Positions 25,247 to 35,184 of a stretch of DNA of 64,000 bases are shown here, piece after piece. This stretch comes from Actinomycetota bacterium. Lineage in GTDB: Bacteria > Actinomycetota > Geothermincolia > Fen-727 > Anoxymicrobiaceae. The stretch's first letter is position 1, and every line of letters begins with the position of its first letter. The notes under the pieces are model-generated. The model had not been told where the DNA came from, did no database searches, and saw only the letters and a program-made list of their open reading frames with translations. The stretch covers positions 17,755-81,754 of the forward strand of contig JAHIMR010000038.1 of NCBI GenBank assembly GCA_018896525.1, in the 5' to 3' direction. The position numbers were made by a program, and so were the translations under genes.

Positions 25247-26316
25247 ACCTGATCCATGTCCTTTAGCGCCGTGGCCTGAGCGTCCTCGAGAAGTGCCAGG
25301 ATTATCATGTCCAGGTCGCCCTGCAGTACACTCTCCAACTTGTGCACCGTAAGGCCGATTCGGTGGTCGGTCATCCTCCCCTGGGGGAAGTTGTAGGTCC
25401 TGATCTTCTCGCTTCGCCCGCCGCTACCGACCTGGCTCCTCCTCTGCTCCGCCTCCTGGTCACGCTGCTGCTGTCTGGCGGCGTCCTGCAACCTGGCCCG
25501 CAGAATTCGCAGCGCCTTCTCCTTGTTCTGGAGCTGTGATTTCTCGTCCTGGCAGGAGACCGCCATGCCGGTCGGCTTGTAGGTAACGCGCACCGCGGAG
25601 TCCGTGGTATTGACCGACTGGCCACCGGGACCGGTGGAGCGGAACACGTCTATCTTGATGTCGGAGGGCTCGATCTTTATCTCTACCTCCTCCACCTCGG
25701 GAAGGACCGCGACCGTCGCGGTCGATGTGTGTATTCGACCGCTGGACTCCGTGACCGGGACGCGCTGGACCCTGTGCACGCCGGACTCGAACTTCATCCG
25801 CTGGTACACTTCTCGACCCTTGAGGGAGAATATTAACTCCTTGAACCCCCCCATCTCGGAGGGGCTGGAGGACAGTTGGTCCTGCTTCCAGTGGTGACGC
25901 TCCGCGTAGTGGGAGTACATCCGGTGGAGGTCACCCGCGAAGATCGCCGCCTCGTCTCCCCCCGTTCCCGCTCTTATCTCGACTATTACATCTCTTTCCG
26001 CGAACTCGTCCCTGGGCAGAAGGAGAATTTGAAGGCGCTCTCGCAGTTCCTCGAGCGTTTCCTCGAGCGACCCCACCTCAGAGCGCAGGTAATCGGCCAT
26101 CTCCGGGTCCTCCTCCCCTGTCATGAGTTCCCGGGCGTCCGACAGTTGCTCCTCCGTGTTGGTGTACCGCTCGTAGGTTGTGGCCATCTCCTCCAGTGAG
26201 GACCTCTCGCGCACGAGCGTCTGGTACGCTTTCACATCGGCAGCGACCGAGGGATCAGCCATCTCCAGGTTGACCTCGTCGAACCTCTTCTTGATTGATT
26301 CAAGTTTCTCGAACAT
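25243..26316 (-). CDS. prfA: Peptide chain release factor 1
   Basis: A 357-residue class I release factor reading UAA and UAG. The catalytic loop RSTGPGGQSVNTTDSAVRV (about residues 227-245) holds the GGQ motif that PrmC methylates. The RF1-type codon-recognition segment is in the domain before it. The C-terminal SEKIRTYNFPQGRMTDHRIG is the family signature. Length is standard. It follows DUF1385 by 21 nt and overlaps prmC. Confidence 0.96.
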   Translation of the reverse strand: MFEKLESIKKRFDEVNLEMADPSVAADVKAYQTLVRERSSLEEMATTYERYTNTEEQLSDARELMTGEEDPEMADYLRSEVGSLEETLEELRERLQILLLPRDEFAERDVIVEIRAGTGGDEAAIFAGDLHRMYSHYAERHHWKQDQLSSSPSEMGGFKELIFSLKGREVYQRMKFESGVHRVQRVPVTESSGRIHTSTATVAVLPEVEEVEIKIEPSDIKIDVFRSTGPGGQSVNTTDSAVRVTYKPTGMAVSCQDEKSQLQNKEKALRILRARLQDAARQQQRDQEAEQRRSQVGSGGRSEKIRTYNFPQGRMTDHRIGLTVHKLESVLQGDLDMIILALLEDAQATALKDMDQV

Positions 26317-26337
26317 GGTTTTTCCGGGGTTTCCCCC

Positions 26338-27336
26338 TCAGGCGCCATCAGCCGCCGCCTGCTTCCCCATGGCGGCGTTCAGCGCGTCTATCGCTACCTC
26401 CAACTTCTCCTGGTCCGGCTCGCGCGTGGTAAGTCGCTGGAGCCAGAGGCCGGGCGCCATTATGACCCTCACCACCAGAGAGTGCTCGTGCTTTCCGGCC
26501 ATCCTTATTATCTCATAGGAGATCGACGCCACTAAAGGAATGATAGCCAGCCGCTCCACTATCCTCAACCACAACGCGGGCCTGCCGAAAAGGGAGAAGA
26601 TGAGAACGCTTATGACCAGGACTACCAGCACGAACGTGGTCCCGCACCGCATGTGGGCGGTGGAGAACCTCCCGGCGAACTCGGGGGTCAGCGGCCCACC
26701 CGCCTCGTAAGCGTGCACGACCTTGTGCTCGGCCCCGTGATACTCGAACACCCGCCTGAGATCGGGGAGGAGCGACATCGCCGCCAGGTACAACACGAAG
26801 ATGGTGATCCTCAAGCCGCCCTCGAACAGGTTGTAGAGGATGGTATTGCCCAGATACCTGTCGAGCGACTTTGCTATGACCGTTGGCACCACGATGAAGA
26901 GTCCCAGGAAGAGAACAACCGCCAGCACGATGGCGATAGCGAACTCCCAGAACCCAAGCCCTTTCTTCTCCTCCTCCGGCCCCTCTTCAGCTTCCCCCTT
27001 CGTCCCCTCCTCTTTTCCCTCCCCCTCGCCGTCCGGCTCCTCAAGGGAAATATTCGCGCTCAGGGAGAGGGACTTGATCCCAATGACGAGTGAGTCCACC
27101 AGTACGAAGATGCCTCGCAGAGGAAACCGGTTTAGCCGCGGGAACCTCTGGGCCAGGGTGGAAGTGGTGTTCACGGTGACGTACATCTCTCCGGATGGCC
27201 TGCGTACGGCGACGGCCCATCTCTTCGGCCCGCGCATGACCACGCCTTCGATTACGGCCTGGCCGCCGACCTGGATTTCATCGGAAGAGTCGGGCTCGCC
27301 CGCGCGATCGGGGGCGGAAGATAATGAGGGAATCAA
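26338..27336 (-). CDS. DUF1385 family membrane protein
   Basis: A 332-residue integral membrane protein. The opening [20 protein letters not shown] (about 22-41) is the DUF1385 hallmark and is followed by [11 protein letters not shown] Glu/Lys-rich cytoplasmic loop (about 112-140, [20 protein letters not shown]) is longer than usual. Then come membrane helices and the conserved [17 protein letters not shown] (about 200-216) and [10 protein letters not shown] segments with potential metal-binding His residues. Function unknown; the family consistently sits by rpmE and prfA in actinobacteria and Firmicutes, as here (4-nt overlap with rpmE). Confidence 0.93.
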   Translation of the reverse strand: MIPSLSSAPDRAGEPDSSDEIQVGGQAVIEGVVMRGPKRWAVAVRRPSGEMYVTVNTTSTLAQRFPRLNRFPLRGIFVLVDSLVIGIKSLSLSANISLEEPDGEGEGKEEGTKGEAEEGPEEEKKGLGFWEFAIAIVLAVVLFLGLFIVVPTVIAKSLDRYLGNTILYNLFEGGLRITIFVLYLAAMSLLPDLRRVFEYHGAEHKVVHAYEAGGPLTPEFAGRFSTAHMRCGTTFVLVVLVISVLIFSLFGRPALWLRIVERLAIIPLVASISYEIIRMAGKHEHSLVVRVIMAPGLWLQRLTTREPDQEKLEVAIDALNAAMGKQAAADGA

Positions 27337-27575
27337 CTCTTCGGGGGCTCTTTCCGCTTACCTTCCTTAACGTTCAAGTGAGAGGCAAAACGCTTCTGGA
27401 ACCGCTCGACGCGCCCGCCGGAGTCAATCAGCTTCTGCTTGCCCGAGTAGAACGGATGGCACTCCGAGCAGATCTCCACTCGAAGTTCAGGCCTCGTGGA
27501 CCTGGTCGTGAACTTGTTCCCGCAAGAGCAGGTGACCTCGGTCTCCATATACTCTGGATGTATGTCTTTCTTCAA
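27333..27575 (-). CDS. rpmE: Ribosomal protein bL31
   Basis: The TTG at 27575 preceded by GGGGGGAAAG gives an 80-residue protein starting [14 protein letters not shown], the normal family start. The reading frame is open further upstream to ATG at 27638, but that extension is not L31-like. It is the zinc-binding (C+) form: Cys-x-Cys in TCSCGNKF and C-x2-C in [15 protein letters not shown] large-subunit ribosomal protein at the subunit interface. The stop overlaps the DUF1385 start by 4 nt. Confidence 0.92.
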   Translation of the reverse strand: MKKDIHPEYMETEVTCSCGNKFTTRSTRPELRVEICSECHPFYSGKQKLIDSGGRVERFQKRFASHLNVKEGKRKEPPKS

Positions 27576-27649
27576 CTTTCCCCCCACTACAGTTCTCGGG
27601 AAATCATCGTAGATGGTAGCACAGGAGCCTTCGGCCATCTTGTTTAGCC

Positions 27650-27740
27650 ACCTCTTGTCTGACCGGAGGGGTCAGGCCTTGCCGAGAGCGATTCCTCTTT
27701 AGACACCACTATAAGGCCTTACCCCACTTGTTGGCAACGT
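27650..27740. repeat. Dispersed intergenic repeat between rho and rpmE
   Basis: This gap contains CTTGTCTGACCGGAGGGGTC-AGGCCTT and then ACTATAAGGCCTTACCCCAC-TTGTTGGC. The same words recur in the same order at 38154-38260 and (with ACACC for GGCC) at 44699-44840. The last part ends 11 bp before the rho stop codon. CTGACC ... GGTCAG forms a short hairpin that could also help end transcription after rho. Confidence 0.6.
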
Positions 27741-29069
27741 CTAGCGGCTTGCGTCCTTTATCTGGGCCAGGAACTGCGCATTGCTCTTGGTCTTCCGTAC
27801 GCCGCTTATCAGCAGCTCTATCGCGGACGCGGGGTCCAGGGAGTGAATTACCGGCCTGAGCTTCCACACCTGGGCCGCCTCCTTGGGATCCATGATCAGT
27901 TCCTCTTTGCGCGTACCGGACTTCTCGATATCGATAGCGGGGAACACCCTCTTATCGGCGAGTTTCCGGTCGAGATGTATCTCCATGTTCCCGGTACCCT
28001 TGAACTCCTCGAATATTACCTCGTCCATCCGGCTTCCGGTGTCCACCAGGGCGGTCGCTATGATGGTGAGACTCCCCCCGAACTCGATGTTGCGGGCGGC
28101 CCCGAAGAAACGTTTCGGTGGGAACAGCGCGGTGGAATCCACGCCGCCGGACAGGATGCGGCCACTGGCTGGCGTACTCAGGTTATACGCCCTGGCCAGG
28201 CGGGTGACGCTGTCCATGAGAACAACGACGTCGCGCCCTTGCTCCACCAGCCGCTTCGCCCTCTCCAGCACCAGCTCCGCCACCGCGATGTGGTTATCGC
28301 TGGGCTGGTCGAATGTGGAGGACACCACCTCCCCGGAGACCGAGCGCTCCATGTCGGTGACCTCTTCCGGCCTCTCGTCAACCAGGAGCACCATCAGGTG
28401 GACCTCGGGATTGTTCGTGGTGATACTGTTCGCTATCTGCTTGAGAACCGTGGTCTTGCCCGCCTTGGGCGGAGAGATGATAAGCCCCCTCTGGCCTTTT
28501 CCGATGGGGCTTATCAGGTCGATTATTCGCTGGGTAATCTGGTTCTGCTTGGTCTCGAGCCGTAGTCTCTCATCCGGATAGAGCGGCGTCAGCGACTTGA
28601 ACGGCCTGCGCTTCTGGGCCATATCCGGCTTGTCCCCGTTTACCTTTTCAATGCGAAGAAGAGCGTTATACTTCTCGGAGTCCTTGGGAGGACGTATCTG
28701 CCCTCTTACCTCGTCCCCCTTCTTGAGGCGAAAACGCCGGATCTGAGACATCGAGACGTATATGTCATCCTCGGAAGGAAGGTACCCGCCGGTGCGCAGG
28801 AAGCCGTAGCCATCGGAGAGGACATCCAGAATGCCGCTCCCAATCCCATCTTCCTCTTTCTCTTTCTCTTTCTTGGGTTCCTGCTTGGCCTGGGGTTTCT
28901 CCTTCGGGGGGGACTCCTCTTCGGTCATCACTCCCGTTTCCATCAGGATAGCGCCTATCAACTCCTTCTTCCGATACTTCTTGACACCCTCCAGTTCCAG
29001 GGCGAGCCCTATCTCCTGAAGCTCGGGCAGTAACTTCGCCTCGAGTACGCTCCTGTCAGCAACCTCCAT
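27741..29069 (-). CDS. rho: Transcription termination factor Rho
   Basis: The ATG at 29069 (AAGGAGG 11 nt upstream) gives 442 residues beginning [21 protein letters not shown]; a frame to 29111 adds a basic leader of doubtful use. The N-terminal Rho_N helical bundle is followed by a Lys/Glu-rich linker (residues ~65-80) and the RNA-binding cold-shock-like domain ([31 protein letters not shown]). The hexameric RecA-like ATPase has Walker [10 protein letters not shown] (about 200), Walker [18 protein letters not shown] and the R-loop. It ends factor-dependent transcripts. Cotranscribed with transaldolase upstream and rpmE downstream, as in many Gram-positives. Confidence 0.96.
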   Translation of the reverse strand: MEVADRSVLEAKLLPELQEIGLALELEGVKKYRKKELIGAILMETGVMTEEESPPKEKPQAKQEPKKEKEKEEDGIGSGILDVLSDGYGFLRTGGYLPSEDDIYVSMSQIRRFRLKKGDEVRGQIRPPKDSEKYNALLRIEKVNGDKPDMAQKRRPFKSLTPLYPDERLRLETKQNQITQRIIDLISPIGKGQRGLIISPPKAGKTTVLKQIANSITTNNPEVHLMVLLVDERPEEVTDMERSVSGEVVSSTFDQPSDNHIAVAELVLERAKRLVEQGRDVVVLMDSVTRLARAYNLSTPASGRILSGGVDSTALFPPKRFFGAARNIEFGGSLTIIATALVDTGSRMDEVIFEEFKGTGNMEIHLDRKLADKRVFPAIDIEKSGTRKEELIMDPKEAAQVWKLRPVIHSLDPASAIELLISGVRKTKSNAQFLAQIKDASR

Positions 29070-29117
29070 TACCTCTCTTACCTCCTTACCACGAGCACGG
29101 CGGTTTGCCACGCTCTC

Positions 29118-29765
29118 CTACAGATGCTTTATCTTCTCCCAGTCGGCCAGGAATCGCTCGATTCCGATATCAGTCAGCGGGTGCCTGGCCATCTGCTGGA
29201 ACACCTTGTACGGTATTGTTGCTATGTGAGCGCCCGTGAGCGCCGAGCCTATCACGTGCTGTGGGTGGCGCAGGCTCGCGGAGATGACGGCGGTCTCTAT
29301 CGCGTAATACTCGTATATCTCGACTATCTCGGCGAGCAACCTCAAGCCGTCGTTCCCGATATCGTCCAGGCGTCCCAGGAACGGGCTTGCGAACGTGGCC
29401 CCTGCGGCGGCCGCCAGCATTGCCTGGTTTGCCGAGAACACCAGGGTACAGTTGGTCTTGATCCCCTCCGCCGACAGCTCCTTGATGGCCTTCAGCCCTT
29501 CGGGACACATCGGTATCTTCACGTTCACGTTTGGCGCGATGGCGGCAAGTTCACGGGCCTCGGACACCATCTCCCCTGCGTCGAGCGATACTGCCTCGGC
29601 GCTGATGGGGCCTTCTACTATCCCGGCTATCTCCCGGACACACTCACGGTAGTTCCTGTTTTCCTTCGATGCCAGCGAAGGGTTGGTGGTTACGCCGTCA
29701 AGAACCCCCCACCCGTTCACCTCTTTGATATGTTCAACATTCGCTGTGTCGATGAACAGTCTCAC
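29118..29765 (-). CDS. Transaldolase / fructose-6-phosphate aldolase family (TalC type)
   Basis: A 215-residue short-form transaldolase. [16 protein letters not shown] and GVTTNPSL are the family start. The Schiff-base lysine is in NVNVKIPM (about residue 84), and [20 protein letters not shown] and [11 protein letters not shown] (about 125) complete the barrel. Members move dihydroxyacetone units either between sugar phosphates (transaldolase) or from free dihydroxyacetone (aldolase); sequence alone does not decide. It is the first gene of the rho-rpmE-prfA operon, 48 nt before rho. Confidence 0.92.
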   Translation of the reverse strand: MRLFIDTANVEHIKEVNGWGVLDGVTTNPSLASKENRNYRECVREIAGIVEGPISAEAVSLDAGEMVSEARELAAIAPNVNVKIPMCPEGLKAIKELSAEGIKTNCTLVFSANQAMLAAAAGATFASPFLGRLDDIGNDGLRLLAEIVEIYEYYAIETAVISASLRHPQHVIGSALTGAHIATIPYKVFQQMARHPLTDIGIERFLADWEKIKHL

Positions 29766-30131
29766 TACCGTCCTCCTCTAATTCACTACTGACCGCAATT
29801 CCCGCCGGTGAGATTTGAATCGCTTACGGCCCAATAGGAACTGATTTCACGCAGATTTCTTCTCGAGGTCCAACCGCCCTTATTTGATGGACAACATGCC
29901 ATCTACGAGTTTGTGGAGCTTTACAGGAATTCTCGAGGACATTCTAAACATAATCCCCCCCACAAAGCAATAGCACCCCGGCTGACTCGCCCCTGGCTGT
30001 TGCATAATGACGCACTGGTGCCTGTCACCAGTGCGTCATTCTAGCCCTGTGGCAGGGAGGTGCCAGGTGTTCCCGGGGAGTACGTTAGATCTTGGACAGC
30101 TGTCTAACACCTGGCACCACTGGTTGGGGTT
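29766..30131. repeat. Intergenic region with palindromic repeats
   Basis: No gene in this 366-bp gap between sppA and the transaldolase gene. A palindrome at 30006-30040 (arms AATGACGCACTGGTG and CACCAGTGCGTCATT) belongs to the dispersed GGTGCC family. A separate inverted pair, GGTGCCAGGTGTT at 30059-30071 and AACACCTGGCACC at 30106-30118, encloses a smaller GTTAGA/TCTAAC stem. These lie just beyond the sppA stop and could end its transcript. The promoter of the transaldolase-rho operon should lie at the right edge. Confidence 0.65.
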
Positions 30132-31193
30132 CTATCTTTTGATGGGGGTGGTCTCGGTTGTGCCGCCGCCGCGCAGCATCTCCATGCTGTTGGCGATCTC
30201 CTTCATCGCCGACACCAGTTCCGAGAACAACGAGAACGGGGACCCACTGGACATGTCTATGAGGTACACATCGCCTTCTATGCCCCCCATGCGCCCCGCC
30301 GTCTCGGCGGCGTCCCGGTAGTTCCCCAACTCGTCTATCAAGCCCAGCTCCAGGGCCTGCACGCCCGGCCAGGTCTGACCGGTGGCCAGTTCCCTTATCC
30401 TGGCCTCCTCCATCTCCCGGCCCTCCGCGATGCCCTTTATCAGGTTATCGTAGGCCACCTTCATCTGACCTTCGATAATGGCATGCTCCTGGGGCGTGAC
30501 CGGCCTGTAAGGGCTCCCGATATCCTTGTACTCCCCCTCGGTGATTATCGTGTAGTCCAAGCCTATCTTGCGGTTCAACTCCTCCAGGTTCGGAATCTGG
30601 ACTATGACGCCTATGCTCCCGACGTCGGAGTCCGGGGACGCCATGATGTAATCCGTGGCGGAGGCGATGAAGTACGCGGCTGAGGCGCCCATGTCCCCTA
30701 TCGACACTACCACCGGCTTCTCTTCCATTGTGCGCCGGATCTCGGTGTAGACCTCCTCGGCCGCGGCGGGGGTCCCACCGGGGCTGTCTATCCGCAGGAG
30801 TACCGCCTTGACCCGGTCGTCCTTCCTGGCCCTGTGCAGCTGCTCCACCAGCATATCCGCCGAGCAACCGTACTCAAACATGCCCGTCCCGCCGCCACTG
30901 GAGGTCAGCACCCCCTGGACCTCGATCAACGCCACTCCGTCACCCTTAAACGAGCGCCCTCCGAGAAACACGCTCAGCACAAAGCACGTGCCGCAGAAAA
31001 ACGTTATCATCAGCAGCACCAGGATCAACGCGATTCCACCTATTATCCAGCCCGTGGAGTGTCTCTGCCCCGCCGGTCGCGCTGCGGGCAGCGGTGGAAC
31101 CGGTTGGCCCGGTTGGCCGGGCGGGTTCTGCTGGCCCGGTTGCGTGAGCGGGCCCGGCGTCCTCGGCCTTTCCGGCGGCGAAACGTTATCCAT
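30132..31193 (-). CDS. sppA: Signal peptide peptidase SppA-type protease (S49)
   Basis: A 353-residue membrane-anchored protease. A Pro/Gln-rich cytoplasmic start (~residues 1-48) precedes one membrane helix (GGIALILVLLMITFFCG). The S49 core has the catalytic Ser in IGDMGASAAYFIAS (about 165) and the Lys general base in YKDIGSPYRPVT (about 222), plus RIDSPGGTPAAAEE. This is the short bacterial form that acts as an oligomer on leftover signal peptides. Start ATG overlaps the end of the preceding mutase-like gene by 8 nt. Confidence 0.92.
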   Translation of the reverse strand: MDNVSPPERPRTPGPLTQPGQQNPPGQPGQPVPPLPAARPAGQRHSTGWIIGGIALILVLLMITFFCGTCFVLSVFLGGRSFKGDGVALIEVQGVLTSSGGGTGMFEYGCSADMLVEQLHRARKDDRVKAVLLRIDSPGGTPAAAEEVYTEIRRTMEEKPVVVSIGDMGASAAYFIASATDYIMASPDSDVGSIGVIVQIPNLEELNRKIGLDYTIITEGEYKDIGSPYRPVTPQEHAIIEGQMKVAYDNLIKGIAEGREMEEARIRELATGQTWPGVQALELGLIDELGNYRDAAETAGRMGGIEGDVYLIDMSSGSPFSLFSELVSAMKEIANSMEMLRGGGTTETTPIKR

Positions 31194-32415
31194 CGCAGTA
31201 TCCTCCTTTGAGCAGCGGTTCCGCGCCTACCAGATAAAACATCATCTTCCATCCATGCTCCAGGTGAACGTTCCCTTTTTCTGCCGTCTTCTCGCAGAAC
31301 GACCTGGCGCCCGAGCCTGGTATCCCGGTCCCGCACAGGGCGAACGGCACCGGCGAGGCGTCGTGAGTGCGCGTGGATATCAACGTCGGGTGGTCCGGGC
31401 AGACCATCAGCCGGTACTCGTCCCCGGCGCCCGACAGGTGACGGAGCACCGGTCCCACCACCATGGAGTCGAAACGCTCGATCGCCAGTATCTTCTCTCC
31501 GGTATCTCCCATGTGAGACGCCTCGTCCGGCGCTTCCACGTGTACGTAGACGAAATCGTCGGTGGCAAGCACCCTGACGGCCGCCTCCCCCTTGCCCAGG
31601 TAGTTCGTGTCCAGAAAACCGGTCATGCCCGGTACGGAAACCGTGCGCAACCCGGCGAGTTTCCCCAGGCCGCAGACCAGGTCCACGGCGCTGATGACCG
31701 CACCACTCATGCTAAACCGCCTGCCGAACGGCTCCAGGGCGATCCCTTCACCCTGGCCCCACGGCCATATCGTGTCAACCACCGGCATCCCCGAGGCCGC
31801 CCGGCGCTCGTTCACCGCGAGCCCGGCGAGCACCTCCCGTGACCTCTCCATGAGATCGATGACTCGTTGTGCACCCCGGCCGGCGGGCATGTGTTCGTCC
31901 AGCCTCTCCCCGGTGATATCGTGTGGGGGCGTACACTCCAACGCCTTGTACTCACCTTTTATCATCAGGATACTTCGGTACGACTTGCCCTCGTGAAACC
32001 TTGTCTCCCCGTCGTCCAACTCCTCGCCCAGCGCGCGGAGTATCTCGCCGGCGTCCTCCTGTCCGATATGGCCACTGCTGTAATCGAGCATCCTCACACC
32101 GTCGGTGGAAACGATGTTGCACCTGAACGCGGTCCACCCCGGCGGGACCTCGAGGCCAAGGTTTGCCGCCTCCACCGGTCCCCGCCCACCGTACGTTGAC
32201 TCGGGATCGTACCCGAGGAGCGAGAGGTTCGCCACGTCGCTTCCCGGGGGCATCCCCCGCGGGACCGACCGTAACGTGCCGGTCACGCCCATCCGGTTGA
32301 TCTCGTCCATGTTGGGGGTCCGCGCCGCCTCCAGCGGCGTCTTCCCGTCCAGGACCTCCAGAGGCAGGTCGGCGGCCCCATCGGGGACCAGGACGGCTAC
32401 TTTCAATCCAGGCAA
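31186..32415 (-). CDS. Phosphoglycerate-mutase-like alkaline-phosphatase-fold protein; proposed homoserine kinase
   Basis: A 409-residue member of the archaeal-type cofactor-independent phosphoglycerate mutase (ApgM) group. Motifs: VAVLVPDGAADLPLE (metal-binding Asp), PPGSDVANLSLLGYDP with the reactive Ser (about residue 60), VYVHVEAPDEASHMGD (about 282) and DHPTLISTRTHDASPVPF (about 352). One subfamily lies between hom and thrC and has been proposed as an alternative homoserine kinase. Here it is 3 nt below thrC and downstream of hom, with no ThrB-type kinase in the operon, which favours that role. A genuine glycolytic mutase activity cannot be excluded. Confidence 0.88.
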   Translation of the reverse strand: MPGLKVAVLVPDGAADLPLEVLDGKTPLEAARTPNMDEINRMGVTGTLRSVPRGMPPGSDVANLSLLGYDPESTYGGRGPVEAANLGLEVPPGWTAFRCNIVSTDGVRMLDYSSGHIGQEDAGEILRALGEELDDGETRFHEGKSYRSILMIKGEYKALECTPPHDITGERLDEHMPAGRGAQRVIDLMERSREVLAGLAVNERRAASGMPVVDTIWPWGQGEGIALEPFGRRFSMSGAVISAVDLVCGLGKLAGLRTVSVPGMTGFLDTNYLGKGEAAVRVLATDDFVYVHVEAPDEASHMGDTGEKILAIERFDSMVVGPVLRHLSGAGDEYRLMVCPDHPTLISTRTHDASPVPFALCGTGIPGSGARSFCEKTAEKGNVHLEHGWKMMFYLVGAEPLLKGGYCDG

Positions 32416-32418
32416 CTC

Positions 32419-33666
32419 TCACCTCCGGGCGGCAAAGTGCCCCGTTCCATAGATACGGTTAAGCACCGAGAGCGTCGAAGCGCCGCTCCGGCAAGGCGCG
32501 CGACCGAGACGTACTCCTGTAGTACTTCGAGGGAGTGGAACGCAGCCGGTGTGGATGCAGCGGCGTTCGAATGCCAGCGTATCTATGGAGCGGGGTACTA
32601 AGATTGTTTCCACTACCTTGTCCGCGCGGGGAGAGATAACTGGTGGTTCACTCGACTCTTCGATCGCTCTTTCCGGGTCCTTGAGTCCATGGCCGGTGAG
32701 AATGCATACCGCCAACCGCCCGCTCTGGATAACCCCGGCTGCCCGCGCTTTCATCAGGCCCGCCACCGAGGCCGCGGACGCGGGTTCGACGAAGAGGCCC
32801 TCCATTTCCGCGAGCATGTGGTAGGCGTCCAGTATCTCCCGGTCGCTCACCATGTCTATCCGCCCGCCGGACTCGTCTGCGGCGTCGGTGGCCCCTTTCC
32901 ACGAAGCGGGGTTCCCAATCCGTATGGCGGTAGCTATCGTCTCCGGGTCGTCAACAGGGTTGCCCAGGACTATCGGAGCGGCTCCCTCCGCCTGGAACCC
33001 CAGCATCCTGGGAAGCGTGTCAATTCGGCCGGCGTCGCGGTACTCGCGGTACCCTTTCCAGTAAGCGGTGATGTTCCCCGCGTTCCCCACCGGTATGGCA
33101 TGAATGTCGGGGGCGCGGCCCAACCTTTCACAGATCTCGAAAGCCCCGGTCTTCTGGCCCTCGATCCGGTTCGGGTTGAGACTGTTTACCAGAACGAACG
33201 GGTTATCGCGCGCGACCTCGCGGACCACCGAGAGCGCGTCGTCGAAGTTGCCGTCCACCGCTATGACCTGGGCACCGTGCATCAACGCCTGGGATAGCTT
33301 TCCCATTGCTATCGCCCCCCTGGGTATCAACACCACGCACCTCATGCCACAGGCCGCCGAGTAGGCAGCCGCTGACGCGCTGGTGTTCCCGGTCGACGCG
33401 CAGATAACCGCGGTGGCGCCTTCCTCCAGCGCCTTGCTGACCGCGACCGTCATTCCCCGGTCCTTGAACGATCCGGTGGGGTTCACCCCCTCGTACTTGA
33501 GATAAACGTCGAGATCGAGTCTCTCGGACAGTTGCCGCGCGTGTATAAGCGGCGTGTTCCCCTCCAGCAACGTCACAACCGGCGTGTCCCCGTCCACCGG
33601 GAGGAACTCGCGGTACTCCTCTATCACCCCGCGCCACCTTGACCTGCCCTTTGAACGTTCCGCCAA
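32419..33666 (-). CDS. thrC: Threonine synthase with repeat-derived C-terminal tail
   Basis: A 415-residue PLP enzyme converting O-phosphohomoserine to threonine. The PLP lysine is in [13 protein letters not shown] (about 61-73), the substrate/cofactor loop is [15 protein letters not shown] (about 91), and the conserved end [14 protein letters not shown] (about 325). A normal short-form enzyme would stop soon after [12 protein letters not shown] (about 354). Here residues ~357-410 are encoded by the antisense strand of a 162-bp repeat (32437-32598), giving an unrelated Cys/Arg-rich tail. The fold should be complete before the tail, so activity is probably kept. Lies 60 nt below hom. Confidence 0.92.
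   Translation of the reverse strand: MAERSKGRSRWRGVIEEYREFLPVDGDTPVVTLLEGNTPLIHARQLSERLDLDVYLKYEGVNPTGSFKDRGMTVAVSKALEEGATAVICASTGNTSASAAAYSAACGMRCVVLIPRGAIAMGKLSQALMHGAQVIAVDGNFDDALSVVREVARDNPFVLVNSLNPNRIEGQKTGAFEICERLGRAPDIHAIPVGNAGNITAYWKGYREYRDAGRIDTLPRMLGFQAEGAAPIVLGNPVDDPETIATAIRIGNPASWKGATDAADESGGRIDMVSDREILDAYHMLAEMEGLFVEPASAASVAGLMKARAAGVIQSGRLAVCILTGHGLKDPERAIEESSEPPVISPRADKVVETILVPRSIDTLAFERRCIHTGCVPLPRSTTGVRLGRAPCRSGASTLSVLNRIYGTGHFAARR
32437..32598 (+). repeat. 162-bp structured repeat, copy A (inside thrC 3' end)
   Basis: Copy A aligns without gaps to 35185-35346, with most bases identical. Its ends pair over about 21 bp (GTGCCCCGTTCCATAGATACG with CGTATCTATGGAGCGGGGTAC when drawn as RNA of the plus strand, the few non-Watson-Crick positions being G-U). 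Internal hairpins GTCG..GCGCC/GGCGC..CGAC, GTACT/AGTAC and GAACGC/GCGTTC are shared with copy B. No promoter is visible before this copy, and it lies antisense to thrC. Confidence 0.8.
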
Positions 33667-33726
33667 TTACCTTTCCTTCCGTTCTGCCCGGAGGGCGACA
33701 GGAGTGTTGCCCCTCAAGAGTCTCCC

Positions 33727-35019
33727 CTACTCTGACTCCACCCTGATAACACTGGGTATCTCCAGCACCACGTCCAGGCTCTCGAGCCTCTTCCTTGCCT
33801 CCTGGAAGTTCCGCTCCGTGACCTGGTGGGTTATCATGACGATCTGTGCGTTGTCACCGAATCCTTTCTGGACCACGCTCTCCAGGCTGACCTGGTTATC
33901 CCCGAATACCCCCGCTATCTGTGCCAGCACACCCGGGCGGTCCAGAACCCTCAGCACCATATAGAAACGGGTCAGGGCATCGTCGATGGATTTCACGTTC
34001 GCCGCCCTCGACCAGTAGGAGCGTCGCGAGGTTGGCGGCCGGTCCATGTTGCGCACGATATTGACCACGTCGCCCAGAACCGCGGTAGCGGTCGGCAGCG
34101 AGCCGGCGCCCTGTCCGTAAAACATCAGGTCCCCCACCGACTCGCCCGTAACGAAGATCGCGTTGAAGTTGCCGGATACGCTAGCCAGGGGGTGCTCCAG
34201 CGGAATCATCGTAGGATGGACGCGCGCCGAGATCCCGTCATCCTCGGAGATGGCCACGGCCAGCAGTTTGATCGCGTACCCCATTTCCCTGGCGTTCTCC
34301 AGGTCCTCGGGCCTTACTCCCTGTATGCCCTCCCGGTATACCTGGGTGTCGGTTACACCGGTGTTGAACGCTATCGAGCAGAGGATCGCGAGCTTGCTGG
34401 CGGCGTCCGCCCCCTCCACGTCTGCTCCCGGGTCGGCCTCCGCGAAACCCAACTCCTGGGCCCCGGCAAGCGCCTCGGCGTAGGTGCTTCCCTCGTCGCT
34501 CATGCGGGTGAGTATGTAGTTCGTGGTTCCGTTGACGATGCCCATTATCTTCTGAACGCGGTCCCCGCCCAGCGACTCCTCCAGCGGGCGGATGAGGGGG
34601 ATGCCTCCCCCGACGCTCGCCTCGAACCTGACCTGTGAACCCGAGCGGGCCGCCTCCTCCATCAGTTCACGGCCGTGGCAGGCGATCAACTCCTTGTTGG
34701 CGGTAACCAGGTGCTTGCCCCGGCCGAGCACGTCCAGGGCGAACGAGCGGGCCTGTTCAATTCCGCCTATCAACTCGATAAAAACGTCTATCCCGGGATC
34801 CTGGAGCACGGCGGTGGCGTCGGTGGTCAAGAGCGACCTGTCGACCGGGAACGGCCGGGGTTCGTCAATCTGCTTGACCAGTATGCGCGATATGCGCAGG
34901 GGCCTTCCGGCAGCCATGGTCAGTAACCGTTCGTTCTTCCCGACAAGGTGAAACACCCCCGATCCGATGGTGCCACACCCCAAGAGGCCTATGTTTGCAT
35001 GCTCTCCTGAATCAGCCAT
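33727..35019 (-). CDS. hom: Homoserine dehydrogenase with C-terminal ACT domain
   Basis: The ATG at 35019 has AAAGGAG 5 nt upstream and is preferred over 35040; it yields 430 residues. It reduces aspartate semialdehyde to homoserine with NAD(P)H. The Rossmann motif IGLLGCGTIGSGV is at the N-terminus. The catalytic segment SVGGGIPLIRPLEES, then GIVNGTTNYILTRM, and ELGFAEADPGADVEGADAA with the catalytic Lys/Asp neighbourhood follow. Residues ~350-430 form an ACT domain (LRVLDRPGVLAQIAGVFGDN) for feedback by threonine. First gene of the hom-thrC-mutase-like-sppA operon. Confidence 0.95.
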   Translation of the reverse strand: MADSGEHANIGLLGCGTIGSGVFHLVGKNERLLTMAAGRPLRISRILVKQIDEPRPFPVDRSLLTTDATAVLQDPGIDVFIELIGGIEQARSFALDVLGRGKHLVTANKELIACHGRELMEEAARSGSQVRFEASVGGGIPLIRPLEESLGGDRVQKIMGIVNGTTNYILTRMSDEGSTYAEALAGAQELGFAEADPGADVEGADAASKLAILCSIAFNTGVTDTQVYREGIQGVRPEDLENAREMGYAIKLLAVAISEDDGISARVHPTMIPLEHPLASVSGNFNAIFVTGESVGDLMFYGQGAGSLPTATAVLGDVVNIVRNMDRPPTSRRSYWSRAANVKSIDDALTRFYMVLRVLDRPGVLAQIAGVFGDNQVSLESVVQKGFGDNAQIVMITHQVTERNFQEARKRLESLDVVLEIPSVIRVESE

Positions 35020-35173
35020 CCCAACTCCTTTGGGTCGCATCCACTGATGAGATTATCACAATTGGGGACATCACGCCCCCGCCGCTTCCGCACGGCCTTC
35101 CCCGGACCACCCGCTACCCCTCGAACAGAGAATGGGACACCCGGGAACTGCCGGGTAAGGCGCTCACCCGCTA

Positions 35174-35182
35174 TGGTATACT
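35174..35182 (+). promoter_or_regulatory. Extended -10 promoter ahead of structured element copy B
   Basis: TGG-TATACT matches the extended -10 pattern TGn-TATAAT at five of six hexamer positions. Transcription would begin about 7 nt later, near 35188, i.e. at the first bases of the 162-nt element. No good -35 is visible, which is usual for extended -10 promoters. Confidence 0.5.
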
Positions 35183-35184
35183 TA

